The notes beneath the pieces were generated by a model that worked only from the letters and a program-made list of their open reading frames with translations, had not been told where the DNA came from and made no database searches. Below are positions 36,517 to 46,886 of a DNA stretch of 64,000 bases, in pieces (the first letter of the stretch is position 1; each line of letters begins with the position of its first letter). The stretch covers positions 1,499,508 to 1,563,507 of the forward strand of contig NW_003314303.1 in assembly GCF_000143415.4 (NCBI RefSeq). The letters are read 5' to 3'. Both the position numbers and the translations under genes were made by a program. Source of the stretch: Selaginella moellendorffii (lineage: Eukaryota > Streptophyta > Lycopodiopsida > Selaginellales > Selaginellaceae).

Positions 36517-37362
36517 ATGATGGAAGTTGATAGTGTGGGTGACTCAGTTCAAATTGGCGATGGAGTTGATCTTGTACCAAAGAAGATATTGGAGTTGTTG
36601 GTGAGGAATCAGGATATCTTCCCAAAGGATTTGCTGCTAGGGCTACCTCCTAGCCGTGAGGTTGATCATCGAATTAAGGTTATTTTGGGTTCTAAACCAC
36701 CTACAAAAGCTCTGTATCATTTGAATATCAAGGAGATGGTTGAACTCAAGAAGCAACTCATAGAGCTTCTTGACAAAGGTCATATCCGACCAAGCAAGTC
36801 ACCTTATGGAGCACTAATCCTTTTTGTTATGAAAAAGGATGGAACCATGAGGATGTGTATCGACTATCATGCACTCAACAAGATCACGGTCAAAAATAGT
36901 TATCCTTTGCCTCGCATTGATGACTTGTTTGACTAACACTTAAAGGCTAAGTATTTTACGCGACTTGATTTGCGGTCCGAGTATCATCAGATACAAGTGG
37001 CAGATCAAGATGTGGAGAAGACAGCCTTTAAGACTCGGTATGGATCTTATGAGTTCCTTGTCATGCCGTTTGAGTTATACAATGCTCCGGCAACATTTAG
37101 CACTATGATGGATAGAATATTCGAAGATTATTTAGACACATTTGTTGTCCTATATATCGATGATGTTCTAGTCTTCAATGAAACATTAGAGGATCATTTG
37201 AAACACTTGGAGCTGGTGTTTCAAAAGTTGCGCGAACACAAATTGTATGCTAAGGAAAGTGAATGCGCTTTTAGACAATTGCGCGTAAACTTTCTCGGAC
37301 ATATAGTTGGTGGTGGCGTAATTAAGGTCGATCTAAAGAAGGTGGAAGCAATGAAGTCCTAG
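36517..37362 (+). pseudogene. Chromovirus reverse transcriptase
   Basis: Ty3-type RT motifs in order: [61 protein letters not shown], a stop at 36934, YFTRLDLRSEYHQIQV, KTAFKTRYGSYEFLVMPFEL, the catalytic YIDDVLVF box and LRVNFLGHIV. The catalytic Asp residues (D in LDL, DD in YIDD) are present. Stop at 37360, then a frame change into the RNase H part. Confidence 0.85.
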
Positions 37363-37379
37363 GAACCCAACCATTATAT

Positions 37380-38210
37380 TAGATGTTTGTTCCTTTCTTG
37401 GTTTTGTGGGATACTACTGTAAGTTTGTCTGCAATTTTGCAAGAATTGCTCTTCCATTGACTAAGTTGACGAAGAGTAATATTCCGTTTTATTGGACACC
37501 AACTTGTCAGCGTGCTTTTGTACGATTGAAGGAGATCTTGACTACGGTTCATGTTCTTAGGATCCTAAATCTTGATAAACCCTTCGAAGTGCATTGTGAT
37601 GGATCTGGCTATGCTATTGGTGCTGTGTTGTAGCAAGATTGTAACAAAGTGGTTGGTGTTACGCTAAGGCAACATAGTTGTCCCATTGTGTTCTATTTCA
37701 AAAAATTGGATGAAACTCAACAAAGATGGCCAATGCATGAGAAAGAGATGTTTGCTATAGTGTCAGCCCTAAAACACTGGAGGTACTACTTGGGTGGACA
37801 CACCAAGGTTTATACAAATATTAACACACTAAGCTACTTTGCTACATAGTTTAAACTTATGTTGAAGTAGGCTTGTTGGCAAGAGATACTTGCTAGATAT
37901 GATATTGAGATCATATATAAATCTAGTAAAGACAATATTGTTCCAGATGCGTTGAGTCATCAGGCTCAGTTTCGGGAAATATCGGCAATCAGTTCGGACT
38001 GGTTAGAGGACATTCAAGCTTCGTATGGAAGTGATCTATTGGCGAAGGCAATCTTGCACCATGCGGAGTTGTCAAAGCAAGACGTTGGTAGCAAAGTGGC
38101 GAAAGTTGCTAGTCGAACCAATGTGAAGCTTCACTTCTCAGTTCGGGATGGGCTTATATTCTATAAGCAAGAAAGATTGTATCTTCCCTCTTAGGATTTG
38201 TAGCAGTTGT
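37380..38210 (+). pseudogene. RNase H and integrase N-terminal region
   Basis: Connection motif GYYCKFVCNFARIALPLTKL, then RNase H wording VHCDGSGYAIGAVL and RWPMHEKEMFAIVSALKHWR, ending ARYDIEIIYKSSKDNIVPDA (tail consensus KPGK.N.VADALS). Stops at about 37631, 37847 and 37868. The part after 37950 is the linker before integrase. Confidence 0.75.
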
Positions 38211-38936
38211 TTCTGTGGGAACATCATGATGTTCTAGCAACAAGACATGGTGGAAAGCAAAAGACTCTAGCTTCATTAAAAAAGGGGATTTTTGGTCTGG
38301 TATGGGAAGTGATGTAGCGGACTATATCCATTCCTACCCTATATGCCAGCAATGTAAGCGCAGAACTGAGAAGCAGGCTAGAAAGTTGTAGTGCATTCCA
38401 GCATCGGCAAAGCCATTTCAGAGTGTAACACTTGATTTCGTCACTTGCTTGCTGAAGTCTAAAGGTTATGATACTTTGATGGTGGTTGTGGATTGGTTGT
38501 CGAAGATTGCACACTTCATTCCAACTGTGGGAATAGTAAATGCAAAACAAGCAGCAAAGTTCTTTTTCCATGAAGTAGTGTGAGTTCGTGGTCTTCCCGA
38601 AGAGATGATCTCGGATAGAGATTCAAGGTTTACGAGGAAGTTTTGGGGCACACTGTTCCAGTTGTTCGGTACCAAGTTGAAGTTTAGTATGGCTTATCAT
38701 CCTCAAACTGATGGGCAAACTGAACGTATGAATGCTGAAGTTGAGGATTATCTACGGTACTATGTCGCAGTAGACCAATGCGATTGGGTTGAGCATTTGG
38801 ACACAACAGAAATCTATTATAACAACACATTTCACAACTCTATAAGTTGTTCTCCATGGGAGATGCTGCAAGGGAATGCTCATGAGGTTCCTCAACAAAT
38901 TGTTGTACCGAAACTAATGACCAAAGTGTAGGTCCC
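38211..38936 (+). pseudogene. Chromovirus integrase core
   Basis: HHCC zinc region damaged but readable (HHDVLATRHGG...CPICQQCKRR in shifting frames). The core has VTLDFVTCLLKSKGYDTLMV (first Asp), LPEEMISDRDSRFTRKFWG (second Asp) and FSMAYHPQTDGQTERMNAEV (Glu region), so the DDE pattern is visible. A stop at 38581 and one at 38929 break it. At 38937 the nested element starts. The coding frame resumes at 44513. Confidence 0.8.
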
Positions 38937-39323
38937 TGTCAGGAATTCCCCAATTTATACCACATTTCTGAATCTTGCTGGATTCCTGACCTGCAGACCA
39001 CATTCCTAATTCTCGAGACACTTCCTTATTCTTGACTCTCGAGACTCTTCCCTATTCCTGACTCTCTGATTTCCTGTGCGATTCCTGAGTCCTGAGCCAT
39101 ATTCCTGATGATGATGTGGTGCCTCCTCGACCTTAGCTATATTTAGGCTGTCCTCAATCCAAAAGTGGTGGAGCTTCATCAACCTATAATATATATAGGT
39201 TAGCCTTGTTCCATTTCTCCACAATCTGAATCAACACCAGTCTAAAGCCTCTTCTTTGTTTTCACTAGCTTTTCTCTTTGTCTTTTGCATTTTCCAGTCT
39301 TGATCTTGTTGGGGGTCTTGACA
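38937..39323 (+). repeat. 5' LTR of the nested element
   Basis: 387 bp, same length as the 3' LTR. By hand I count about two dozen differences, all but one transitions. TATA-like stretch at about 39184-39198 (CCTATAATATATATAGG). The segment ACAATCTGAATCAA at 39221-39234 lies about 25-30 bp downstream, where the transcript should start. Confidence 0.88.
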
Positions 39324-39325
39324 GT

Positions 39326-39339
39326 TTGATTCAGATTGT
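39326..39339 (+). promoter_or_regulatory. Self-priming primer binding site (inferred)
   Basis: TTGATTCAGATTGT starts 2 bp after the 5' LTR. It is the perfect reverse complement of 39221-39234 in the LTR, and the same 14-mer is kept at 44410-44423 in the 3' LTR. In Tf1 of fission yeast the first 11 nt of the RNA fold onto the PBS and prime reverse transcription. The position just downstream of the TATA box fits the same mechanism here. Confidence 0.75.
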
Positions 39340-39413
39340 TTTTTTTAATTTAGCTTATTTTGATTGTTTGATTGCCTTTGCCTTTTTTTCCCCCTTTTTC
39401 TTTCTTTCTGCCG

Positions 39414-40330
39414 ATGGAGTCTCCAAGCCATCCTGATTTCTTTGCCGAAGTCCTTGCAAAAATCCAGTCTGAGAATATTGAGCTGAAGGCGACCCTTCTT
39501 CGCATAAAGCAGGAGCTTGCCTCACTTTCAGCTCAAGGATCCAGCAAAGTTCCTAAACCGAAGGTGAGTTTCCCGGCGAAATTTTCAGGCAAGTGTTCGG
39601 AGCTTCGCGGATTCCTGAACTGAATGGAGCTGATCTTCGCACTTCAACATTGGTGGTACCCCACTCCCGAGTCTCAAATTGGTGCAATTGGGACGTTGCT
39701 CGAAGGTGCAGCTTTGTCATGGTTTTCTCCCCTTCTGGAGAAGAGCATGAAAGGGGTCGTGGTTCCGGAGCTGATGGATCTTCAATTGTTCAAAGAGAAG
39801 CTCGAAGCATGTTTTGGCAAGACAGATCGGGTTCGGGCTGCTACCACAAAGATGAAACGTCTCTTTAAGGGGTCTCATCCTACCTCGATCTACACTGTAG
39901 AGTTCCAACTCCTTGCCTTGGACACTCAGTGGGATGAGCGGGCCCTAATTGACCAATTTCGTTTCGGCCTCAACAACGGTGTCAAGGATTTGTTGCTCAC
40001 CATGGAGGATCCCAAGGACTTGTCGGACGCCATCAACTAAGCTATTCGATGTGACAATTGTCTCTTTGAGCGTCGTTAGGAAAGTCACCGCGCCACTGTT
40101 TTTCCGTCCCAGACTCAGGAATCCCAGCTTGAGTCTTTGGGGCATACTCCTAAACCTACTGCTCCGGTCCCGATGGATATCTCTGGTACTCCCTGACTCA
40201 TCAAAGGGAAGTTAAGTCCTACTGAGAAGCAATGTCGAATATCTCATAATCTTTGCCTCTATTATGCTGATCCTAATCACAAAGTAGCTATGTGTCCCAA
40301 GAAGCCTCCCCGACTGCTCGAGTTCACTCT
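39414..40330 (+). pseudogene. Gag of the nested element
   Basis: ATG at 39414 (MESPSHPDFFAEVLAKIQSE) opens a coiled-coil start, then KPKVSFPAKFSGKCSELRGF, the usual capsid entry wording. A TGA at 39621 interrupts. The same frame goes on at 39624 (138 codons) with SWFSPLL and FGKTDRVRAATTKMKRL to 40040, then three further stops. The zinc knuckle reads CLYYADPNHKVAMC, in which the second Cys is Tyr, so zinc binding is probably lost. Pol follows in a different frame. Confidence 0.75.
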
Positions 40331-43324
40331 ACCTCAAAATCCACCTTTGTTACAGTCAGGAAACGACCCTATCCAAATAGAGTAGGAGCTGTCTGTTTAG
40401 ACTCCCCGAATAAAAATCACTTTTCTTCTTTATCAAGCTCCTCACCACCTTTCATTAAAGCCACCACCAATTCCCGCAACTTCCGCGTCCCATGTCTACT
40501 TTCTTTCACCGGACAATTAGGACTCAAGGCTCTGGTGCTACTGGACTCGGGTGCAACTTCCTACTTCATGGACATGGACTTTGCTACCCGACATCACGTT
40601 CCTCTTTCTCCTACCATACGGGATCTGAGGGTTGAAGGCATCAGCGGGCATTTTGTGTCTCCATCTTCTGGACTTAGGGAAATGTTGCCTGTTCGAGTAC
40701 ACATTGGGTCCACCATCACCAATATCACCTTCAACATCATCAACAGCAAGTCCTCCTCTATGGTGCTTGGTCTTCCTTGGTTCCAACTACATCAGCCTCA
40801 GATCTGTTGGAAGGAATTACAGCTCATCTCTCCCACGGCTTCCCCTACTATTCATCGAGTCCGAATCAGGAAAAGTTCCCTAAACTCAAATCGGGGTTCT
40901 GTTCTTGACTCTACGAAGTTTTCACCCTCTTCTTTTTCCTCTCTTCCATCTTACACTGGACAGTATCCTTGTCTCATCATTCCATTTAGTCATACGCCTC
41001 CTCCTATCTCCACAATCACTATAAAAGAACTCCTTCATAAAGAACCTATTTTCCTTTTTGCTTTGCATGTTTCTCCTGTCAGTCTTCCTGAGAAGTATTG
41101 TGATTTTGGGGATGTGTTTGACAAGAAAAAAGCTAGTGTATTGCCTGTTCATCAGCCTTATGACTGTCCTATTGATTTACAGGAAGGAGCATCACCTCCG
41201 TGGGGGCCTATCTACGGGTTATCCCTGTCCGAGCTTAAGGCCCTCAAAGAGTACGTGGATGAGAACCTTGCCTCAGGGTACATTCAACATTCGCAGTCCC
41301 CGGCTGGAGCACCTGTCTTCTTTGTCAAGAAGAAGGATGGGAGTTTGCGGCTAGTCATCGACTACCGAGGTTTGAACAAGGTGACTGTTCGGAACGGTTA
41401 TCCGCTGCCCCTGATCTCGGACCTGTTGGAACGCCTCAGCGGTGCCCACTTCTTCACCAAGATCGACCTCCGTGGAGCATATAACCTGATCCGGATCCGG
41501 CCTGGTGATGAATGGAAGACTGCGTTCCGAACCCGCTATGGCCACTTCGAATACACTGTCATGCCATTTGGCTTGACAAATGCTCCAGCAGTTTTCCAAC
41601 ACATGGCGAACGACGTCTTTCGGGAGTTTCTTGATCAGATGGTGATTGTCTACCTCGATGACATCCTCATCTACTCAAAAACTCAGGAAGAGCATGACGA
41701 ACATGTACGCAAGGTGCTGGCAAAGCTGCGAGACCACGGCCTATACGCAAAGCTTGAGAAATGTTCCTTCGATCGGCAGTCTGTGGAGTTCCTTGGGTAC
41801 ATTGTCACTCCTGAGGGTATCACGATGGATCCTACCAAAGTCAAGACTATTCTCGAATTGGAGCCTCCACAATCAATGTAGGACATTCAGGTTTTCCTTG
41901 GCTTCGCCAACTTCTACCGCAAATTCATTGATCACTACTCTGACATTGTCCTTCCTCTCACGCATCTCACTCGCAAGGATGTTCCCTTCTCTTGGTCTGC
42001 TGCTACCCAGTAGGCCTTCAACACACTCAAGGAGGCCTTCAATTCTGCTCCCGTCTTGATCCACGCTGATCCTTCACAACCTTTCTTCATCGAGGTTGAC
42101 ACCTCCGACTTTGCCATCGGTGCTGTGTTGTCTCAACTTGGAGCGGATCAAGAACTTCATCCGGTCGCTTTCCATTCTCGGAAATTCCAGCTTGCAGAGA
42201 TCAATTACGAAATCCACGACATGGAGCTCCTTGCCATCGTGGATTCCTTTGGAGAGTGGCGCCGTTTCTTGGAGGGGGCGGGCCATCAAACAATAGTCTA
42301 GACGGATCACAAAAATCTCAAGTACTTTGCCACTTCTCGAGTTTTGAGCCGTCGTCAAGCAAGGTGGGCACAATTCCTGAGTCGGTTTGACTTTGTTATC
42401 AAGTACAGACCTGGAAAGCTTCAAGGCCTTCCTGATGCTCTTTCAAGGTGCTCCTATCTTAGTCTCAGGCCTGGTAATCCTACCTTCGATCAACAGGATC
42501 AAGTTATCCTCGGTCCTGATCGGCTTCAAGTTATGGCAATTTCCCTGGCCCCTCAGGACTCCTCCTTAATGGATGCAATCAGAAACGATCTTCAATTCGA
42601 TGACCTCACTAGCGACATTTTCCCCCATCTTCAGGCTGGACACCCAGTGACTCCCGACTGCCGGCGATTTGACGAGTTCAAGTTCTTAGATGGCTTGTTG
42701 TACCGTGCGGAGCAGCTTTATGTTCCTGAAGGTGATGCTCGAAGGTTGGTCCTGATGGCGTGCCACGATAGCCCGACTTCTGGTCACTTCGATATCGCAA
42801 AGACCTATGAGCTGGTTGCACGGGACTTTTGGTGGCCTCACATGGATGACTACATAAAAACTTTTGTTACCTCCTGTGACACTTGCACCTGAAATAAGGT
42901 ACCTCGCCACCTTCCTTCAGGTTTGCTTTGTTCCCTCCCGAGCCCTTCAGGTCCTTGGGAATCCATCTCCATGTATTTCTTGAGTGATCTTCCGAGTTCT
43001 GGAGGCTTCAACAGCATTTTAGTCATGTTGAATCGCTTCACAAAGATGGTGCACTTCCTGCCATGTACCAAGGAGTTTTCGAGCGAGGACATGGCAAAAC
43101 TGGTATTCAGGGAAATTTTCCGACTTCATAGGATTCTTGTAGATGTGGTTTCGGATCGGGGACCTCAGTTCATCTCTCATTTTTGGCAACGGTTTTTGCA
43201 GCTGCTTGGAGTGAAGGCCAACCTCTCTTCGGCATATCATCCTCAAACTGATGGACAGTCCAAGCGAACGATTCAGACGTTAGAACACATTCCTGAGATG
43301 CTTCATCAACTATCATTAGGATGA
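40292..43324 (+). pseudogene. Pol of the nested element: protease, RT, RNase H, integrase core
   Basis: One reading frame interrupted by TAG at 41879, 42011 and 42299 and TGA at 42890. Protease ALVLLDSGATSYFMD (intact DSGA) near 40525. RT from about 41165: KKKDGSLRLVIDYRGLNKVT, KIDLRGAYNLIRI, VMPFGLTNAPAVFQH and YLDDILIYSKT (intact YxDD). RNase H near 42080-42450: [27 protein letters not shown] and KYRPGKLQGLPDALS. Integrase: HDSPTSGHFDIAKTYEL, then CDTCT in the zinc region, and SDRGPQFISHFWQRFL and SSAYHPQTDGQSKRT in the core. After 43310 the frame shifts by one. The first 529 codons (40292-41881) are unbroken, so decay is moderate. Confidence 0.85.
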
Positions 43325-44114
43325 CTGGTTCGATATCCTTCCCCTTGCTGAGTTCTCCTATAACAACTCTGTTCACTCCTCTCTTCGAGTTTCCCCCTTC
43401 TTTGCGAACTCTGGCCGAAATCCCCGATTCAATCTCTCACTTCCTTCTCCATCCGAATCCTCTCATTCAAATCCCCGCTCTGAGACATTTGTCTCCAACC
43501 TCCAGGAAATCCACAACTCCATCTCCTTCCACCTCTATCGTGCTCAGAAATCTCACAAAACATTTGCCAATGCCCATCGTCAGGATTGTCCCCCTTACAA
43601 TATTGGGGATAAAGTCTAGCTCCTCAGGTGAAATATCTCCACCACCAGACCATGTCCCAAACTCGATTTCAAACGCCTCGGTCCTTTCCCTATCACTGCT
43701 ATCATTAATCCTGTTACTTATCGCCTTGCACTTCCCTCCTATCAAATTCACCCCGTTTTTCACTCCTCTCTCCTTGAGCCTTATATTCCCAGTCCTATTC
43801 CAAATCGGGTCATTCCTCCACCTCCACCAGTGCAGCTCGAGGATGGGTCTGAGTACGAGGTTCAGGACATCCTTGATTCCAAGATCTCCCGGTCTAAACT
43901 CTACTATCTGGTCGACTGGAAGGGTTATGGACCTGAAGAACGCACTTGGGAACATGTGGACAACCTGACTCATTCTCCTGACCTTGTTCAGGACTTCCAC
44001 TGTTGCTATCCTTCTTATCCCAATCCTCATTCTTTTTCTCCATCTCCCATCCCTCGCCACCCATCTCATCCTCCTCTTCGTTCTCATTCACGTCCTCATT
44101 CCACTTGTTCTTGA
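43320..44114 (+). pseudogene. Integrase C-terminus and chromodomain of the nested element
   Basis: In frame from 43320: DWFDILPLAEFSYNNSVHSS (integrase end), then a GPY/F-like module (PYNIGDKV, a TAG at 43617, FKRLGPFPITAIINPVTYRL) and a chromodomain at about 43842-44000: SEYEVQDILDSKISRSKLYY, LVDWKGYGPEERTWEHVDNL. The aromatic positions expected for methyl-lysine binding (Y, W, W) are present. Ends with TGA at 44112. A GAGGAGGGG polypurine tract at 44113-44121 precedes the 3' LTR. Confidence 0.85.
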
Positions 44115-44125
44115 GGAGGGGTTGT

Positions 44126-44512
44126 TGTCAGAAATCCCCAAATTTATACCACATTCCTGAATCTCATTGGATTCCTGACCTGCAGACCACATTCCTAATT
44201 CTCGAGACACTTCCCTATTCCTGACTCTCGAGACTCTTCCCTATTCCTGACTCTTTGATTTCCTATACGATTCCTGAGTCCTGAGCCACATTCCTGATGA
44301 TGATGTGGCACCTCCTCGACCTCAGCTATATTTAGGCCGTCCTCGATCCAAGAGTGGTGGAGCTTCATCAACCTATAGTATATATAGGTTAGCCTTGTTC
44401 CATTTCTCCACAATCTGAATCAACACTAGTCTAAGGCCTCTTCTTTGTTTTCACTAGCTTTTCTCTTTGTCTTTTGCATTTTCCAGTCTTGATCTTGTTG
44501 GGGGTCTTGACA
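44126..44512 (+). repeat. 3' LTR of the nested element
   Basis: Pairs with 38937-39323. Keeps TATA-like TATAGTATATATAGG and the 14-nt self-priming segment at 44410-44423. Confidence 0.88.
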
Positions 44513-45070
44513 ATCTTGGCCGTTGAGACATATGCAGAGCAGCTACACCAAGGTTGGTCTAGAGCTAATGAGGCGATGGGCAAAGCTCAAGATAGGTATC
44601 GACGTGATAAGGATCAATATCATCGAGATCTATCCTATCAAGTGGGAGATCAGGTGTGGCTATCTTCTCAGAACTTGAACATTATGGGATGTTTATCTCA
44701 GAAGTTGTTATCGAGATATGTTGGACCCTATCGGGTGTTAAATCGTTTTGGTGATGTATCCTATCGATTGGATTTGCCTGCAGAGATGTCCAATGTTCAT
44801 AATGTATTTCATGCCAATTTATTAGCTCCTTACACTATGGATGTTGCACGTCAACGAGAGATTCGTCCACTACCAGACATTGTAGATGGTGAACCTGAAT
44901 ATGAAATAGAGGCTATTTTGGATTCACGTTGGCTTAAACGTGCCAAACGTCGAGAGTATCTAGTTAAGTGGAAAGGTTACCCAACTTGTGAATCAACTTG
45001 GGAGCCTCTTAGTAATCTTACCCATGCTCATGAGCTTGTCATGGAGTATGAGAATAGTAATAAAGACTAG
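44513..45070 (+). pseudogene. Integrase C-terminus and chromodomain of the host chromovirus
   Basis: Resumes the frame lost at 38936: VETYAEQLHQGWSRANEAMG, YQVGDQVWLSSQNLNI, the GPY/F module LLSRYVGPYRVLNRFGDVSY, NVFHANLLAPY, and a chromodomain at about 44898-45060: EYEIEAILDSRWLKRAKRRE, YLVKWKGYPTCESTWEPLSN. This 558-bp piece has no stop, unlike the rest of the element. Ends with TAG at 45068. Confidence 0.85.
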
Positions 45071-45676
45071 CTTTTGTAACCTTTATAATAAATCTTGCAA
45101 ATTAATAAAGTAATATATTTCTATAAATCAAAGTGTCATTCCTCTTGTTCGTTAGTACTTGGGTCAGTTTTGGCAGGCTGACTTCGGCACTTTGGTGCAT
45201 GGGTCTAATCCATAACTATGAGGATAACTATTATAGATTGATCACAAGTCCCCGCCTCTCTCTCGATGACTCACTTTTGAAAAAGGGCATGGCCGTGTAA
45301 ACAACTTAATCTGCCAGTTTATAATAGTTGTCTAAATCTTCCCGACGAGGTTTATTTCTTGCTCAGGGGCAGTTTGGCCTCTAGCCTTCTCCCTATGTCC
45401 CTGCGGGCAGGGATGTATCATTCCTTTGTAAGCCGAGTGGTACTCGAAGCAGCAAGGGTGGCTAACTTTGTTAGTCATTTCCTTGTTAGTGACGGCCAGA
45501 GGGTGTCTGAGTCTTAACGTCTTTGGACGTAGAGGAGAGGTCATTCCATAACTCATTTAAGTTGGTGTGTTTCCCACATAGTGTGCTTTCTGTTAACTTT
45601 CGGAGTTATTTCCTTGACGGTTTGCTAGACTTGGGTATGCATCGACAAGGACGTCAATCTTCCCTAAAGGGGGGAG
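45071..45676 (+). other. Chromovirus 3' untranslated interior
   Basis: About 600 bp between the chromodomain stop and the polypurine tract. No coding signal. The minus-strand open frame at 45332-45556 has no known motif. Confidence 0.6.
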
Positions 45677-46553
45677 AGTCGCAAATGTGACTTCGGGTAT
45701 CAAAAGATACTTGTCGGCTAGTCCTTATAGACACTCTCTCCTTACTACCATGACAGCAGGAGGTTGACATTGCTAATTCCCTTTATTGGCTCCTTTTGTC
45801 CAAGTGTTAGTAAACTAGACTTAGCATCTATACTTAGCCGGATGAGCATAAGGACAGAATTTCTAAGTGTCTATTTGGCCAAGCACACTTGGCCCGGCTT
45901 TTTAGTTTTCTTTTGCTCTGTCTTGCACTGGCTTGGCAAGAACCCTCGCATATTGAGACTAGTCCCTCAATATCCCTGGATAATAGCTTACTGTGTTTGC
46001 CAAACACCCTCGCTATCATGCCTTTTGTGTTAGTCTTATTTCGGTCCCAAATGCTAATTATAGAAAGTGTCTAGATTCGCTCATTTGGCATATCTACGGA
46101 ATGTAGAGATTGGCTTAAACACAATGGTGTTTGTCCAGTGTCCAAATTCACAATCTAGGAGCATTCCATATTTAATAAGTTTCAAACTTATCCCAGAGAC
46201 TAACTCCTGGTACTAAGGGAGGCTTCCAAAAGGGTTCCAAATGTATAGCAGGGATAATGGTTGGAATGCATGTTTAACCATCTGAGATATTAATTTGGCT
46301 CTTGCTAGGCTGTGTCGCTCCTTGTTTTGCATCCGGCTTGGGTTTAAGCCCAAGCTCCACACTGCTCTAGTTAGTGGGGTACCCTCCTCCTCGTGTTAGG
46401 CCATCGGTATGCCAAAATTGTGCCAAACTCCGTTTGACACCATTTTGCGTGCAGGTGCTAGATACGGGGAGTTGGTGCTCATGGGATTGTACTGGACCCT
46501 CATTTCGTAGTGCAACGGGCTTGGAGTTCGGCTCCAAATTCATGTGTGCTACA
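45677..46553 (+). repeat. 3' LTR of the chromovirus, about 877 bp
   Basis: Begins within AGTCGCAAATGTGAC (TG start mutated) and ends GTGTGCTACA. Lacks about 48 bp present in the 5' LTR. Confidence 0.8.
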
Positions 46554-46886
46554 TTTTCTCCTCCTAGTATGTTGATCACGTCTCTCAGTTCAATGTTGAG
46601 TTGAGTGTTTTCTATCCTCCTCATACTAATCTGGATGTTAAGTGTGTGCATGAAGTTAAAAATCTTGCTTTTGTTTCATTGATAAAGTTTTTGATCAATT
46701 CTGGTGTTGAGTATTCCCCTGTTTTAAGGGTTGAGTCACTTTGGTTAGAGTTTCAAGTTGAATACATATCCCCACTTATGAGCGCTGTTGATAGGTTTTG
46801 CTTTACTATTGTTATTGAGGAGTTTATGTATTCCCTTGAGAGTGTAAATGTTGTTATTAATTTTCCCATCTCAAATGTTAAATTGT
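46554..46886 (+). pseudogene. Fragment of an unrecognised decayed ORF (part 2)
   Basis: Host sequence continuing from 33689 across the chromovirus insertion. A 99-codon frame (46601-46900) includes VKNLAFVSLIKFLINSGVEY and FTIVIEEFMYSLESVNVVIN. No family recognised. It ends where another chromovirus LTR begins, so the same host unit was hit at least three times. Confidence 0.4.

Larger units (their letters stand above)
38937..44512 (+). mobile_element. Nested chromodomain LTR retrotransposon (Tcn1/Tf1-sushi-like), self-primed type
   Basis: 387-bp LTRs (38937-39323 and 44126-44512), both TGTCAG...TTGACA. Flanks GTCCC (38932-38936) and ATCTT (44513-44517) differ only by transitions and occupy the same codon phase of the host integrase, so I read them as a decayed 5-bp duplication. 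Interior: gag, protease, RT, RNase H, integrase, chromodomain, all recognisable, with a handful of stops and frame changes. There is no tRNA-type primer site. Instead 14 nt just inside the 5' LTR are the exact complement of an LTR segment. RT wording (GAYNLIRIRPGDEWKTAFRT, VMPFGLTNAPAVFQH) resembles fungal and vertebrate chromoviruses more than typical plant ones. Tcn1-like elements are reported from mosses and Selaginella. Confidence 0.88.
33690..46553 (+). mobile_element. Decayed Ty3 chromovirus, split by a nested retrotransposon
   Basis: LTRs at 33690-34611 and 45677-46553, primer binding site TGGTATCAGA at 34614-34623, polypurine tract AAAGGGGGGAGAG near 45666-45678, and outer flanks TTTTT/TTTTC (33685-33689 and 46554-46558), a 5-bp duplication with one transition. 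Interior order: gag, protease, RT, RNase H, integrase, chromodomain, the standard Ty3 plan. An unrelated 5.6-kb element is inserted at 38937-44512 between integrase core and C-terminus. Many stops and several frameshifts show long inactivity. Plant chromoviruses use the chromodomain to target heterochromatin. The exact 5' LTR edge is uncertain by about 9 bp because TG is mutated. Confidence 0.88.

Noticed and set aside
43321-44087. Long frames at 43321-43968 (+) and 44087-43467 (-)
   Set aside because: Both overlap the integrase and chromodomain frame starting at 43320, which carries the recognisable motifs.
33699-45686. Chromovirus LTR start placed at TGTGAC (45686, with TATAAC at 33699)
   Set aside because: Similarity extends about 9 bp further upstream in all three LTR copies, and the flanks then form a near-perfect 5-bp duplication, so I used 33690 and 45677.
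46374-46651. Short frames within chromovirus LTRs that look alike at 22.8, 34.3 and 46.4 kb
   Set aside because: The similarity is due to the LTR family, not to a conserved gene. Frames are short and broken differently in each copy.
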